Source: Hahella sp050299855
GTDB lineage: Bacteria > Pseudomonadota > Gammaproteobacteria > Pseudomonadales > Oleiphilaceae
Length of the DNA stretch: 64,000 nt
Reading direction: 5' to 3'
Assembly (NCBI GenBank): GCA_050299855.1
Contig: JBNKWQ010000005.1
Location: forward strand, 345,966-409,965
Shown here: one piece after another, positions 1-7,925 of the stretch
Position numbering within the stretch: the first letter of the stretch is position 1
Layout of the letters: every line of letters begins with the position of its first letter
The notes under the pieces: generated by a model
What the model was told of the DNA's origin: nothing
The model's input: only the letters and a program-made list of their open reading frames with translations
Database searches by the model: none
Translations under genes and position numbers: made by a program

Positions 1-10
1 AGGGCGAAGT

Positions 11-400
11 TTAGACTTCGCGGTATTCCACTTTATTGTCAAATACCACGATTTTTGAACGCCCGGCCAGCCAGGCTCGATCGTAAGGGGAGATGAAATA
101 AACGCCAACCACGAATAGATAGAACACTCCGAAAACATAGGAGTAAGAAAAGGTGGCTATACCAATGAAGAGAATAGCAGCGACTCCCAGGTACATTTTT
201 AATTCCGTGATATCAACAGCCGCCGTTTGCTGCAGTTCATTCAGCAGGATAAACAAGCGTGTTGTCGTATACACGGACAAGGTGAAAACGGCAAAAAATA
301 TTAAGCTCTGCCAATTAAATCCGGAAAAAATAAAATTGGCGACCGAGAAAAACAGGGAAACCTGCACCAGGCGAATGGGGGTCTTATCAGACAATTGCAT
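11..400 (-). CDS. Small integral membrane protein, unknown function
   Basis: Encodes 129 residues. I chose the ATG at 400 because a GGAG lies seven bases upstream; an upstream TTG at 442 has no such site. Three hydrophobic stretches are visible: one near residues 12-45 covering a short hairpin, and two around residues 70-105 that end in an aromatic-rich helix. The C-terminus is short and charged. I recognise no family and no catalytic motif. It stands alone at the edge of the window, so operon context cannot be judged. Real-gene status rests on the ribosome binding site, length and membrane-like composition. Confidence 0.6.
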   Translation of the reverse strand: MQLSDKTPIRLVQVSLFFSVANFIFSGFNWQSLIFFAVFTLSVYTTTRLFILLNELQQTAAVDITELKMYLGVAAILFIGIATFSYSYVFGVFYLFVVGVYFISPYDRAWLAGRSKIVVFDNKVEYREV

Positions 401-785
401 GGGGGAACTCCTATACTGACCGGCAACAGGGTCGGTGTTCAAATCAATAGGATATTACGGATACTGTTGACTTCCAGGTCGTTTGCGCCGGGAAGCACTG
501 CTACAGGTAAATTATTTTAGTGCAAAATTTCGGTAGCAGGCTTAACTCTTTGTCATATAGGTTCAGTTGTTTAGGTTAAATGGATCTAGGGGCGCAATCG
601 ATAGTCGGGTCATTGAACTCCCGGATCGGTTTTTTTTGTTAATAGGGTCCAATAACACCGCCTGAAACTGTGGTAGATTTGTAGCTGGCCTCCCCTGGTT
701 TTATGTTGCATGTTCTCTATTTAGGTTGGATGCACTTCTCTCAGGTGGAAAGCTCATCTCTCCCGTTACCACAGGATTACGATAT
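401..785. other. Intergenic region with one orphan terminator-like hairpin
   Basis: This space separates the membrane protein (leftward) from the lipoprotein gene (rightward), so it should carry divergent promoters. I see no convincing -35/-10 pair. The only clear structure is a hairpin followed by a T-run near 599-637, listed separately. Confidence 0.5.
599..637 (+). terminator. Possible rho-independent terminator without an upstream gene
   Basis: Arms CGAT...CGGG (599-609) and CCCG...ATCG (620-628) can pair, with a one- to three-base bulge on each side. A run of eight T follows (630-637). No plus-strand gene precedes it in the window. It may end a small RNA, attenuate the downstream lipoprotein transcript, or be chance. 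Confidence 0.35.
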
Positions 786-1229
786 ATGCGTTCTCTGCTC
801 GCTGCAGTTGTTGTTACAGGCTTGGTAGGCTGCTCGGCCTTTGAGGCCAAGCCGTTATATATGGCTAAGGAAGGAAAACGGCCTCATGGTTACAGCGAAA
901 TTCAATTGGGTGACGGTTTTTATCAGGTAACCTACGAGTCTTACGAAGATATTTCCATGGCCCAGGCGGAACAGTTTGTCCTGCAACGGGCTGCAGAGCT
1001 GAGCGTGGACGCCCAGGCCAGTGGTTTTGATGTATTGGAAAAAGTCTGTTTCAAGGACTATGTAGTCGAAGAGTCAGCTGAAATAGCACCGTCCCAGCAC
1101 ACAGCCACTTTCGGCTCGGCGGCCGGTCCTGTCTCTGTACCGATTGATGAGCCTTACTTCCCTTCCATCACTCATACCTTTGAAGTGAAGAAATGCGTAC
1201 TTAAGATCGAACTCCTGGAGGAAGTCTGA
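786..1229 (+). CDS. Lipoprotein of the CC0125/CC1285 type
   Basis: Encodes 147 residues starting at the ATG at 786, preceded by AGGA at a good distance. The N-terminus is a short basic signal followed by a hydrophobic core and the lipobox LVGC, so the mature protein should begin at Cys and be lipid-anchored. Residues after the lipobox include a Gly-Tyr-Ser-Glu-rich segment and a predicted beta strand followed by an AEQFVLQRAAEL helix, which fits a family of small lipoproteins of unknown role in proteobacteria. Asp at +2 is absent (Ser follows Cys), which would favour outer-membrane sorting. The family assignment is from memory of the pattern and is moderate. Confidence 0.65.
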   Translation: MRSLLAAVVVTGLVGCSAFEAKPLYMAKEGKRPHGYSEIQLGDGFYQVTYESYEDISMAQAEQFVLQRAAELSVDAQASGFDVLEKVCFKDYVVEESAEIAPSQHTATFGSAAGPVSVPIDEPYFPSITHTFEVKKCVLKIELLEEV

Positions 1230-1502
1230 TTTTTGTGGCGGCGACTGCCAATGAGATGGCTATCTCTACCCTTGTGCAGTGACTGTAAGAAGTAGATGCA
1301 ATAATGTTGTCATCGGTATATGCCAAAGTCAGAGTTTGCATTATTTGACCTTTAATCAGTTTTGATCCAGATTTAAACCCATTGCACCTGTCAGTGTACA
1401 ACCCTATTAGCCAGAGGTTGGCTGATCACTATCGACTAAAGCGGCGTTTGGTTGCCTGATAGTGAGACCGCTACAAACGCTGAAATAAGAAGAGACAGTT
1501 TG

Positions 1503-1781
1503 ATGAATATATACGTGGGTAACCTGGCCTATCAGGTAACGGAAGACGAACTGCGGGAAGCGTTCGGCGCGTTTGGCGAAATCAGTAGCTGTAATGTCAT
1601 CCGCGATAAGGAAACGGGCAGGTCCAAGGGCTTCGGCTTTGTGGAAATGTCTGATAACAGTCAGGCAGAAGCCGCCATTCAGCAACTGAATGACAGAGAC
1701 CTCATGGGACGTAGTATTAAAGTCAATGAGGCTCGCCCACGTGAAGAGCGGCCAAGACGAAATTTTCGGCAGCGTCACTGA
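1503..1781 (+). CDS. RNA-binding protein with a single RRM domain
   Basis: Encodes 92 residues. The whole protein is one RNA recognition motif: RNP2 appears as IYVGNL at residues 3-8 and RNP1 as KGFGFVEM around residues 40-47, followed by a short Arg-rich tail (RPREERPRRNFRQRH). This is the architecture of bacterial RRM proteins that bind single-stranded RNA and are often cold-induced. Start at 1503 is chosen because RNP2 begins two residues later; a longer in-frame start at 1452 adds no conserved sequence. The gene stands alone. The long 5' region (1230-1502) could hold a thermo-responsive leader, which is inference. Confidence 0.9.
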   Translation: MNIYVGNLAYQVTEDELREAFGAFGEISSCNVIRDKETGRSKGFGFVEMSDNSQAEAAIQQLNDRDLMGRSIKVNEARPREERPRRNFRQRH

Positions 1782-1971
1782 TTGAAGCGCTCTACACGAG
1801 CGCGCTACATTTATAGTCTTAGCAGATTCCTGGTAGCCTCCTGCTATTCAGACAGCAGCCGTCGTCCAGAAAAACATGCTTACGCCAAGCAAATGCTTTT
1901 TAGCGATTTCTGTATAACTTCAATTTGGCACTCGCTATCCTCCAGCGATACTAATCATGCGCCGGTGGGGA

Positions 1972-3138
1972 CTATAGCAATGATTTGAGTGCCGCCATTG
2001 CTTCAAGTTGGTTATCCCCGGGGGACTGCATTATATCGTCTATCTTGTCGAAGAAATGCCGGTGCTGTTCATTGATTTTTAAGCCGCGATTAAAGATAGC
2101 ATTGGTGTTGGTAATCAACTCATTCATGATATCGCAGATAGCCTGTTCCTGATTTTCACTCAGACCGAGATAATTGAGCGCGTTAGTTACTTGTTCATTG
2201 GTCTGTTCAGTAACCTGGACAATATCATCGGTAATAGCTAAAAAACTTTCCTCGATCTTCAATAATGTCTGTTTCATTCTGCCGGTCAGGTCTTGTAGTA
2301 AGCGCATCTTTAGTTCGGCTTCCGTCTTGTCATCCAGGGCATTAATCCGTGTATCCATACCCTGCATCAGGGTAAATATATTGTCCCTGATCTTGCCACA
2401 GCGGACTTCGTCTTCTACAGGCAGATTTTTGATTAAAAGAGAGGCGCTGCCATAGTTGCAGAATAAGCGTTTGCCCGACTGGTGAAAGCGTCCCGCTGCC
2501 TGAAAATGGGATAGTAGTTGCGCTTCAAGTTCACGGGCCAGCCCGCTGCGCTCCATGTTTTTGTCTTCAAAGCGGCCGCGAATCTGCAGGCTGCAGTTCA
2601 GCCCGTAGTAGTCCAGTGCCTGGAACAGGCGCTGGCCCAACTGGTCAAAATTGTCGCATTGTCCTGCATTAACCAGGAACTGGTTATTGTTGCCCAGGTC
2701 ACTGGTGTCCGTCATGGCACTCATGGCTATTTGGTTGGCCAGTGTCAGCTGGGACTTGAGCTGCCGGTTGGCGACATGGTTGGTAATAGCTTTGTTGATC
2801 CGACTGAGCAATTCAGGAGCAGTGGAGGTAGACTCAATAACATCGTCTGCACCGGCATTTAGCAGGGTGACTTTTGTGTCCACGTCTGCTGCATGAATGA
2901 TTACAAGACAAGGTGGAATGCTTTCGTCTTCCATTTCTGTCAGTTTCAGGAGCAGTGATAATCCCTCACTTGTATTTTCAGGAAGACACAAGAGGATGGC
3001 GTCAAACTTTTTGTCTCGTAGTTTGTCAGGAACTAACTTCTGAGGTTGTAGCGAAGTGAAATTAAGGTTTTGCTTACAGGCACTTGTAATGTCTGATCCC
3101 AGTTCTCCACACAATCCGATTTCGTATGGTGTTCCCAT
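1972..3138 (-). CDS. Receiver-like signalling protein with helical C-terminus
   Basis: Encodes 388 residues from the ATG at 3138, which has CAGGAG upstream; an in-frame upstream ATG at 3216 would add a segment without support. Residues 1-110 look like a response-regulator receiver fold (hydrophobic strand FDAILLCLP, then LLNAGADDVIES near the end), but the phospho-accepting Asp position is occupied by Cys. The rest is mostly helical with a long charged coiled-coil stretch near residues 270-350. It is divergent from the chemotaxis operon and probably serves it. No output enzyme motif is visible. Likely a pseudo-receiver adaptor; exact role unknown. Confidence 0.6.
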   Translation of the reverse strand: MGTPYEIGLCGELGSDITSACKQNLNFTSLQPQKLVPDKLRDKKFDAILLCLPENTSEGLSLLLKLTEMEDESIPPCLVIIHAADVDTKVTLLNAGADDVIESTSTAPELLSRINKAITNHVANRQLKSQLTLANQIAMSAMTDTSDLGNNNQFLVNAGQCDNFDQLGQRLFQALDYYGLNCSLQIRGRFEDKNMERSGLARELEAQLLSHFQAAGRFHQSGKRLFCNYGSASLLIKNLPVEDEVRCGKIRDNIFTLMQGMDTRINALDDKTEAELKMRLLQDLTGRMKQTLLKIEESFLAITDDIVQVTEQTNEQVTNALNYLGLSENQEQAICDIMNELITNTNAIFNRGLKINEQHRHFFDKIDDIMQSPGDNQLEAMAALKSLL

Positions 3139-3478
3139 ATTCTGGCTCCTGAGTCCTTTTGCCACTTTCAAAATTGTAGAACACCCCCACCTGAATGCCA
3201 CACAAGTTGAAGCCAATTGAATCGTGAAAAAGAAAATTTCCCGCGCTTTTATCTCTATTGGATTGGACTATAGTTATTATTTATTTTTGTACAGAAGTTA
3301 GCCAGAATTGCCCAAAACGTATCTATCATTGAGGTAAAGGGCAGTCGGTTTAGAGTATTAGAATGGTGGTCCTTGAAGCCCTGGAACAGCCGTCCGAGAA
3401 TAAAACTCAGCCAGTGTTTGAGGGAAATTAATCGCCGTTAGATTTGCTTTGCCGAAATACCAGTTAAGGATAAACGCT
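3139..3478. other. Divergent intergenic region upstream of the chemotaxis locus
   Basis: Separates the leftward receiver-like gene from the rightward scarred phosphatase pseudogene. An AT-rich stretch lies at about 3255-3295, a plausible promoter zone, but no clear consensus box or repeat was found. Confidence 0.4.
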
Positions 3479-4622
3479 ATGAGTAGTGTTCAGTCGATGG
3501 GCAGGAAGGTTCAGGTCCTGCTGACAATTTCGGGAGTATTACTAATTATTTCCTGGTTCTTGCCAGTGCCATGGGGGCAAGGGGGATATACGGCAGCCAC
3601 CATTCTGGCCATGGCGACGGTATTTTTCTCCCGACCGGAAGATCTTCCCACAGAACAAGTTTCCCAAAATCAACTACTGGAGCAGAAACACATTCAATTC
3701 CTTCATTCGATGGGTGATTACTGTGACTCTACCCTGGGGGAGTTGAAAGCCACGTCTGCTGATTCCTGATCGGTGATTTTACCGGACACGGTTTGGCCGC
3801 ATCTGTGGGGTCCATTCCGGTATCTCAGGCCTTTCGAACCATGAGCAAGCGCAACCTGCCGATATCTGACATCGGCCGTGAACTGAATATGCTCATGAAA
3901 AAGTTCCTGCCTGACACCATGTTTTTTGCTGCAACCCTGGGAGAAATCAGCCCCTTGCGTAACCGCATTGAGGTTTGGTGTGGCGGACTACCGGACGCCT
4001 ATATTATCACTGTGGGCAGTGAGATCAGGCGTACTTTAAGTTCCAGCTACATGCCTCTGGGCATTCTCGAAGATCATGAGTTTGAGTCAGCCCCTGAAGT
4101 TATCTCCCTGGAACCCGAAGACCGGCTTATATTCCTTACGGACGGTGTGACCGAATGTGTTAATGCCGCTGGTGAAATGTTTGGCGAAGACAAATTACTG
4201 CAGGTACTGAGCGAGGCCAATAGTGGGCTGAGTGATGCCATCGTTCAGGCCGTCTATAGCTTCAATGCCGATCCTGAGTTGCAGGATGATATTTCGCTGG
4301 TGGAAATTCGCTGTTCCGAGACAGGAAGTGCCAAAGAGTTTGAGGAGCCGCTTCCTGCTTCGGAAATGCAAACGTCAGCAGCGACCAAATTACCTGAGTT
4401 GCTGGTCAGGTTTGAATGGGGATCAGGCTTAATAACCGTGTTCCCCTGACGATGTGGGTTGAAGTGATGGACAGCGGTGATGGATTTTCCCCGATTCCGG
4501 CTGAACTGGATGGTAATGATGCAGGTTTTGGCCGTGGTTTACCGCTGTTGCAAACTTTATGCAAGAGCGTGGAATTTGATCCTGACGGGTCTCGGGTAGT
4601 GGTCGCAATTGAGTTGGAGTGA
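3479..4622 (+). pseudogene. Scarred fusion: membrane N-terminus joined to a SpoIIE phosphatase and ATPase remnant
   Basis: Three reading frames carry one broken gene. Frame one (3479-3769, AAGGA upstream) encodes two hydrophobic helices and a charged segment, then stops. Frame two (about 3763-4449) begins inside a PP2C/SpoIIE phosphatase at LIGDFTGHGLAAS and continues through FLTDGVTECVNA to DDISLVEI. Frame three (4430-4622) carries ATPase boxes MDSGDGFSP and FGRGLPLLQTLC. The usual receiver domain and the first part of the phosphatase are missing. The simplest account is a deletion joining the start of a membrane (receptor-like) gene to the end of a receiver-SpoIIE-HATPase gene of the HsbR type, then a second single-base loss near 4429. 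Sequencing error could explain the second break but not the missing domains. Confidence 0.75.
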
Positions 4623-4754
4623 CAGGACGCTAAATAGCATGTGTTAGTACCTTGGGGGATAGAAAAATATTTGGCAATGAACGTGCGATATTTCAGCAGG
4701 CTGCTATGCTTTTTTTACTTAATGATTAAGTATTGATCAAATATCGAGGATGAT

Positions 4755-5117
4755 ATGGCTAAGATTCTCGCGGTTGATGATTCCGCCTCCATGCGTCAAA
4801 TGGTGTCATTTACGCTGCAAGGTGCCGGTTATCAGGTCGATGAAGCCTCTAATGGTCAGGAGGCGCTCGGGAAGGCAAAGTCCGGCAAATACGATCTGGT
4901 GATTACGGACGTCAATATGCCCATCATGGATGGCATTACCCTCATACGAAATCTTCGTGCTGAGGCCAACTACAAATTTACCCCTCTGTTAATGCTCACC
5001 ACTGAATCCGGTGCAGATAAAAAGTCTGAAGGCAAATCTGCCGGGGCCACAGGCTGGATTGTTAAACCATTCAATCCGGAACAGCTGGTTGCCACGATCA
5101 AAAAGGTACTCGGTTGA
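4755..5117 (+). CDS. cheY: CheY-type chemotaxis response regulator
   Basis: Encodes 120 residues, a lone receiver domain. The acidic pair is in LAVDDSASMR near the start, the phospho-acceptor is Asp52 in VITDVNMPIMDG, the Thr/Ser switch is in MLTTES and the conserved Lys is in IVKPF. Such proteins take phosphate from CheA and act on the flagellar motor switch. A start at 4755 is preceded by GAGGATGAT. It is the first intact gene of the operon and lies 47 bases upstream of cheA. No cheZ phosphatase gene is present in the window. Confidence 0.95.
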   Translation: MAKILAVDDSASMRQMVSFTLQGAGYQVDEASNGQEALGKAKSGKYDLVITDVNMPIMDGITLIRNLRAEANYKFTPLLMLTTESGADKKSEGKSAGATGWIVKPFNPEQLVATIKKVLG

Positions 5118-5164
5118 GCGAATAGCTGAACTCTAGGATGGCGTCAAAGGACAGGGAGGGACTG

Positions 5165-7312
5165 ATGAGCATTGATATTACCCGTTTCCATAACGTCTTT
5201 TTTGAAGAAAGTAACGAGGCGGTCAATGCTATTGAGTCCGGATTGCTGGCGCTGGATCTGGATGCGACGGACCCTGAAATCATTAATACCATCTTCAGGG
5301 CGGCCCATTCCATCAAGGGTGGCAGTGCCACTTTCGGCTTTCACCAGGTGGCCTCCTATACCCATGTCATGGAAAACCTGCTGGACCAGATCCGGGAAGG
5401 CAAACGGCAACTCAGTCAGGATATTGTGGACGTTTTGCTGGGGTCGGTGGACACCTTGCGTGTGCTGTTGGCGGCAGCCAAAGCGAACGAATTGGTCGAA
5501 GAGGGTCACTTCACCGAGTATAAATACTCCCTCGAGCAGATCATGTCGCAGGCACCTGCCGTTGCTCCGGTGTCTGATGCCCCGGCCACTGAAACTGGCA
5601 ATACCTCTGTTACCGACAACACCTCTGTTACCGACACTGAAGAATTGTCCCCTACTCTGTTAGGGTGGCGGATTGTCTTTTCCCCGCACAAGGAAATGAT
5701 GCAACGGGGAAATGACCCTTTGCGTATCATTCGAGAGCTTGGAGAAACAGGCCCTCTGGAAGTTAGTTGTGACGTCAGTCAGTTGCCGGATTGGAAAAAT
5801 TTTGAGCCTCATAACAGCTACCTGAGTTGGACTCTGGAGATAGGTGCCCCAATTGAGCAGGCCCTCATCGACGAAATATTTGCCTGGGTAGAGGATGAGT
5901 GTGATTTGATCATTGCCCCAATGATGCAAATGCAACCAGTGCCCGAGTACTCCACTCAGAATCAAGGGACAGTGTCGGACAACCCAGTTCTGATAAAGCC
6001 TGAAGCAACGTTGGCAACGGTATCGGCAGTCCCGAATACTGAGCCCGAAGCCCTAAGTGTAACGCCGCAATCTGCGCCTTCGAAAACCAAAGCACCTGCG
6101 CCTGCTGCAGTTGAAAGCCAATCGATCAGGGTAGACCTGGGTAAGGTGGATGCGCTAATTAATATGGTGGGTGAACTGGTAATTACCCAATCCATGTTGA
6201 ACATGCTCAGTGAAGACGAAGCGTTGCAAAACATGGAACGGCTGCAACAGGGACTGGTGCAGTTGCACCAGCAAACACGGGCTCTGCAGGAAGGGGTTAT
6301 GCAGATCAGAATGCTGCCGATTTCATTTTGTTTCAGCCGCTTTCCCCGCATGGTCCGTGATCTCAGTAAGCAGCTGTCCAAGGATATCGAGCTGGTGCTG
6401 AGCGGGGAGTCCACAGAGGTGGATAAGACGGTCATTGAAAAGATCTCCGACCCCCTGGTGCACCTGGTGCGCAACAGTGTCGATCACGGCATCGAAACCA
6501 TGGCCGAGCGCATGGAAAGCGGTAAGCCTGAGCATGGCACAGTGTGCCTGCGGGCCTATCACCAAGTGGGAAATATCGTTATCGAAGTGGAGGACGATGG
6601 TCAGGGCCTGGACCCGACGATGCTGCTCGATAAAGCCAAGCGCAAGGGCCTGATCTCCGAGGATGCCATACTTAGTGAACAGCAGATCTTCGAGCTGATA
6701 TTTATGCCTGGATTCTCTACTAAGGACGAGGCCAGTGACTTGTCCGGCCGCGGCGTGGGAATGGATGTGGTGAAGCGCAATGTGCAAAGCCTGGGAGGCA
6801 ATATCCATGTGGAATCCAGGTTGGGTCATGGCACTCGCTTTGTGATTCGCCTGCCGCTTACCTTGGCGATTATGGACGGCCAGTTGGTCAATATCGGCAA
6901 TGAAATCTATGTCATTCCTCTGGTATCCATTATCGAGTCGCTACAGCTCCACCCTGAAATGGTGAATAAAGTGGCGGGAAGCGGTGAAACGATAAAGCTG
7001 CGCGGTCAGTACCTGCCGGTTTTGCGCCTGGCAGAGGCGCTGGATGCTCCTGCTGAAGGCGAGGGAATGAAGCATCTTGAGGATGGCATTGTGGTGATCG
7101 TCGAGCATGAAAGTAAACGCTTTGGGCTCTTTGTTGATGACCTGTCAAGCCAGCAGCAAATCGTCATTAAATCGCTGGAGGACAATTATCGTGCCGTCGA
7201 CGGGGTTTCAGGCGCTACCATTTTAGGGGACGGGCAAGTGGCGCTGATTCTTGACGTCGGCGGGCTGGCGCAGCTGCAGGATGCAGGAGAATTCTATGCA
7301 GAAGTCGGATGA
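5165..7312 (+). CDS. cheA: Chemotaxis sensor histidine kinase CheA
   Basis: Encodes 715 residues from the ATG at 5165, preceded by an AGGGAGGG site. Domains in order: HPt with phospho-acceptor His48 in RAAHSIKGGSATFG; a variable linker with a short Thr-rich repeat (TSVTDNTSVTD); a P2-like region; a Pro/Ala linker; the dimerisation helices (KVDALINMVGELVITQS); the ATPase with N box HLVRNSVDHGIE, G1 VEDDGQGLD and G2 GRGVGMDVV; and a C-terminal CheW-like domain. Length is usual for the family. It phosphorylates CheY and CheB. Its end overlaps the start of cheW, which implies coupled translation. Confidence 0.97.
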   Translation: MSIDITRFHNVFFEESNEAVNAIESGLLALDLDATDPEIINTIFRAAHSIKGGSATFGFHQVASYTHVMENLLDQIREGKRQLSQDIVDVLLGSVDTLRVLLAAAKANELVEEGHFTEYKYSLEQIMSQAPAVAPVSDAPATETGNTSVTDNTSVTDTEELSPTLLGWRIVFSPHKEMMQRGNDPLRIIRELGETGPLEVSCDVSQLPDWKNFEPHNSYLSWTLEIGAPIEQALIDEIFAWVEDECDLIIAPMMQMQPVPEYSTQNQGTVSDNPVLIKPEATLATVSAVPNTEPEALSVTPQSAPSKTKAPAPAAVESQSIRVDLGKVDALINMVGELVITQSMLNMLSEDEALQNMERLQQGLVQLHQQTRALQEGVMQIRMLPISFCFSRFPRMVRDLSKQLSKDIELVLSGESTEVDKTVIEKISDPLVHLVRNSVDHGIETMAERMESGKPEHGTVCLRAYHQVGNIVIEVEDDGQGLDPTMLLDKAKRKGLISEDAILSEQQIFELIFMPGFSTKDEASDLSGRGVGMDVVKRNVQSLGGNIHVESRLGHGTRFVIRLPLTLAIMDGQLVNIGNEIYVIPLVSIIESLQLHPEMVNKVAGSGETIKLRGQYLPVLRLAEALDAPAEGEGMKHLEDGIVVIVEHESKRFGLFVDDLSSQQQIVIKSLEDNYRAVDGVSGATILGDGQVALILDVGGLAQLQDAGEFYAEVG

Positions 7313-7799
7313 GCTGGATGAGTACGATCTGGACTGCAGCCAGTCTGGTGAAATCGGCGATGAATACCTGACATTCAGTCTTGAGCGCGAAGAATATGCC
7401 GTTCCTATTATGAAGGTAAAAGAAATTCGGGCCTGGGAACCTGTCACCCGCGTGCCGCATTCGGCCAAGTGGGAGTGTGGGCTGATCAATGTCCGGGGGG
7501 CCATCGTACCGATTATCGATTTACGTAAGCGCATAGGCCTCAAGAAGTATGAATATAGCAAACACACGGTCGTGATCATGTTCAGTATTGAGAACCAGGG
7601 CCGTGAGAAAGTGCAGGGGGCAGTGGTGGATGAGCTGACTGATGTGGTTCGTTTCCCGACTTCACAGATTCAACCTGCGCCTGAATTTAAAAAACGCAAA
7701 GCGACCCAGTTTGCCTGTGGTGTAGTGGAGTTTTCCGGACGCATGATTGTCATGCTGGATCTGATCAAAGCCCTGGGGCTGGAAGAGACTGGGCAATAA
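7296..7799 (+). CDS. cheW: CheW coupling protein (first copy)
   Basis: Encodes 167 residues. The start at 7296 lies 17 bases inside cheA, with AGGAGA upstream. After an acidic 25-residue N-terminus comes one CheW domain: YLTFSLEREEYAVPI, the conserved VKEIRAWEPVTRVPH, then GLINVRGAIVPIIDLR. CheW links CheA to the receptor signalling tip. The operon has a second cheW after the receptor gene, and the two differ enough that they may occupy different positions in the array. This is a standard member apart from the acidic extension. Confidence 0.95.
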   Translation: MQKSDELDEYDLDCSQSGEIGDEYLTFSLEREEYAVPIMKVKEIRAWEPVTRVPHSAKWECGLINVRGAIVPIIDLRKRIGLKKYEYSKHTVVIMFSIENQGREKVQGAVVDELTDVVRFPTSQIQPAPEFKKRKATQFACGVVEFSGRMIVMLDLIKALGLEETGQ

Positions 7800-7925
7800 A
7801 ATTCAGCAGTAGAAGTGGTCATACCTGGGCTAGCGTGATGCAGCTATTTTCTAACATTTTTATGGCCTCTGGTTTCCATCAATTTATTAAGTTTTAGGTT
7901 TCAGTTCGTTTGGAGGGAAGATCGC

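Noticed and set aside
1201..1401. Leftward open frame of 66 codons
   Set aside because: It overlaps the lipoprotein end, has no ribosome binding site and no coding-like composition.
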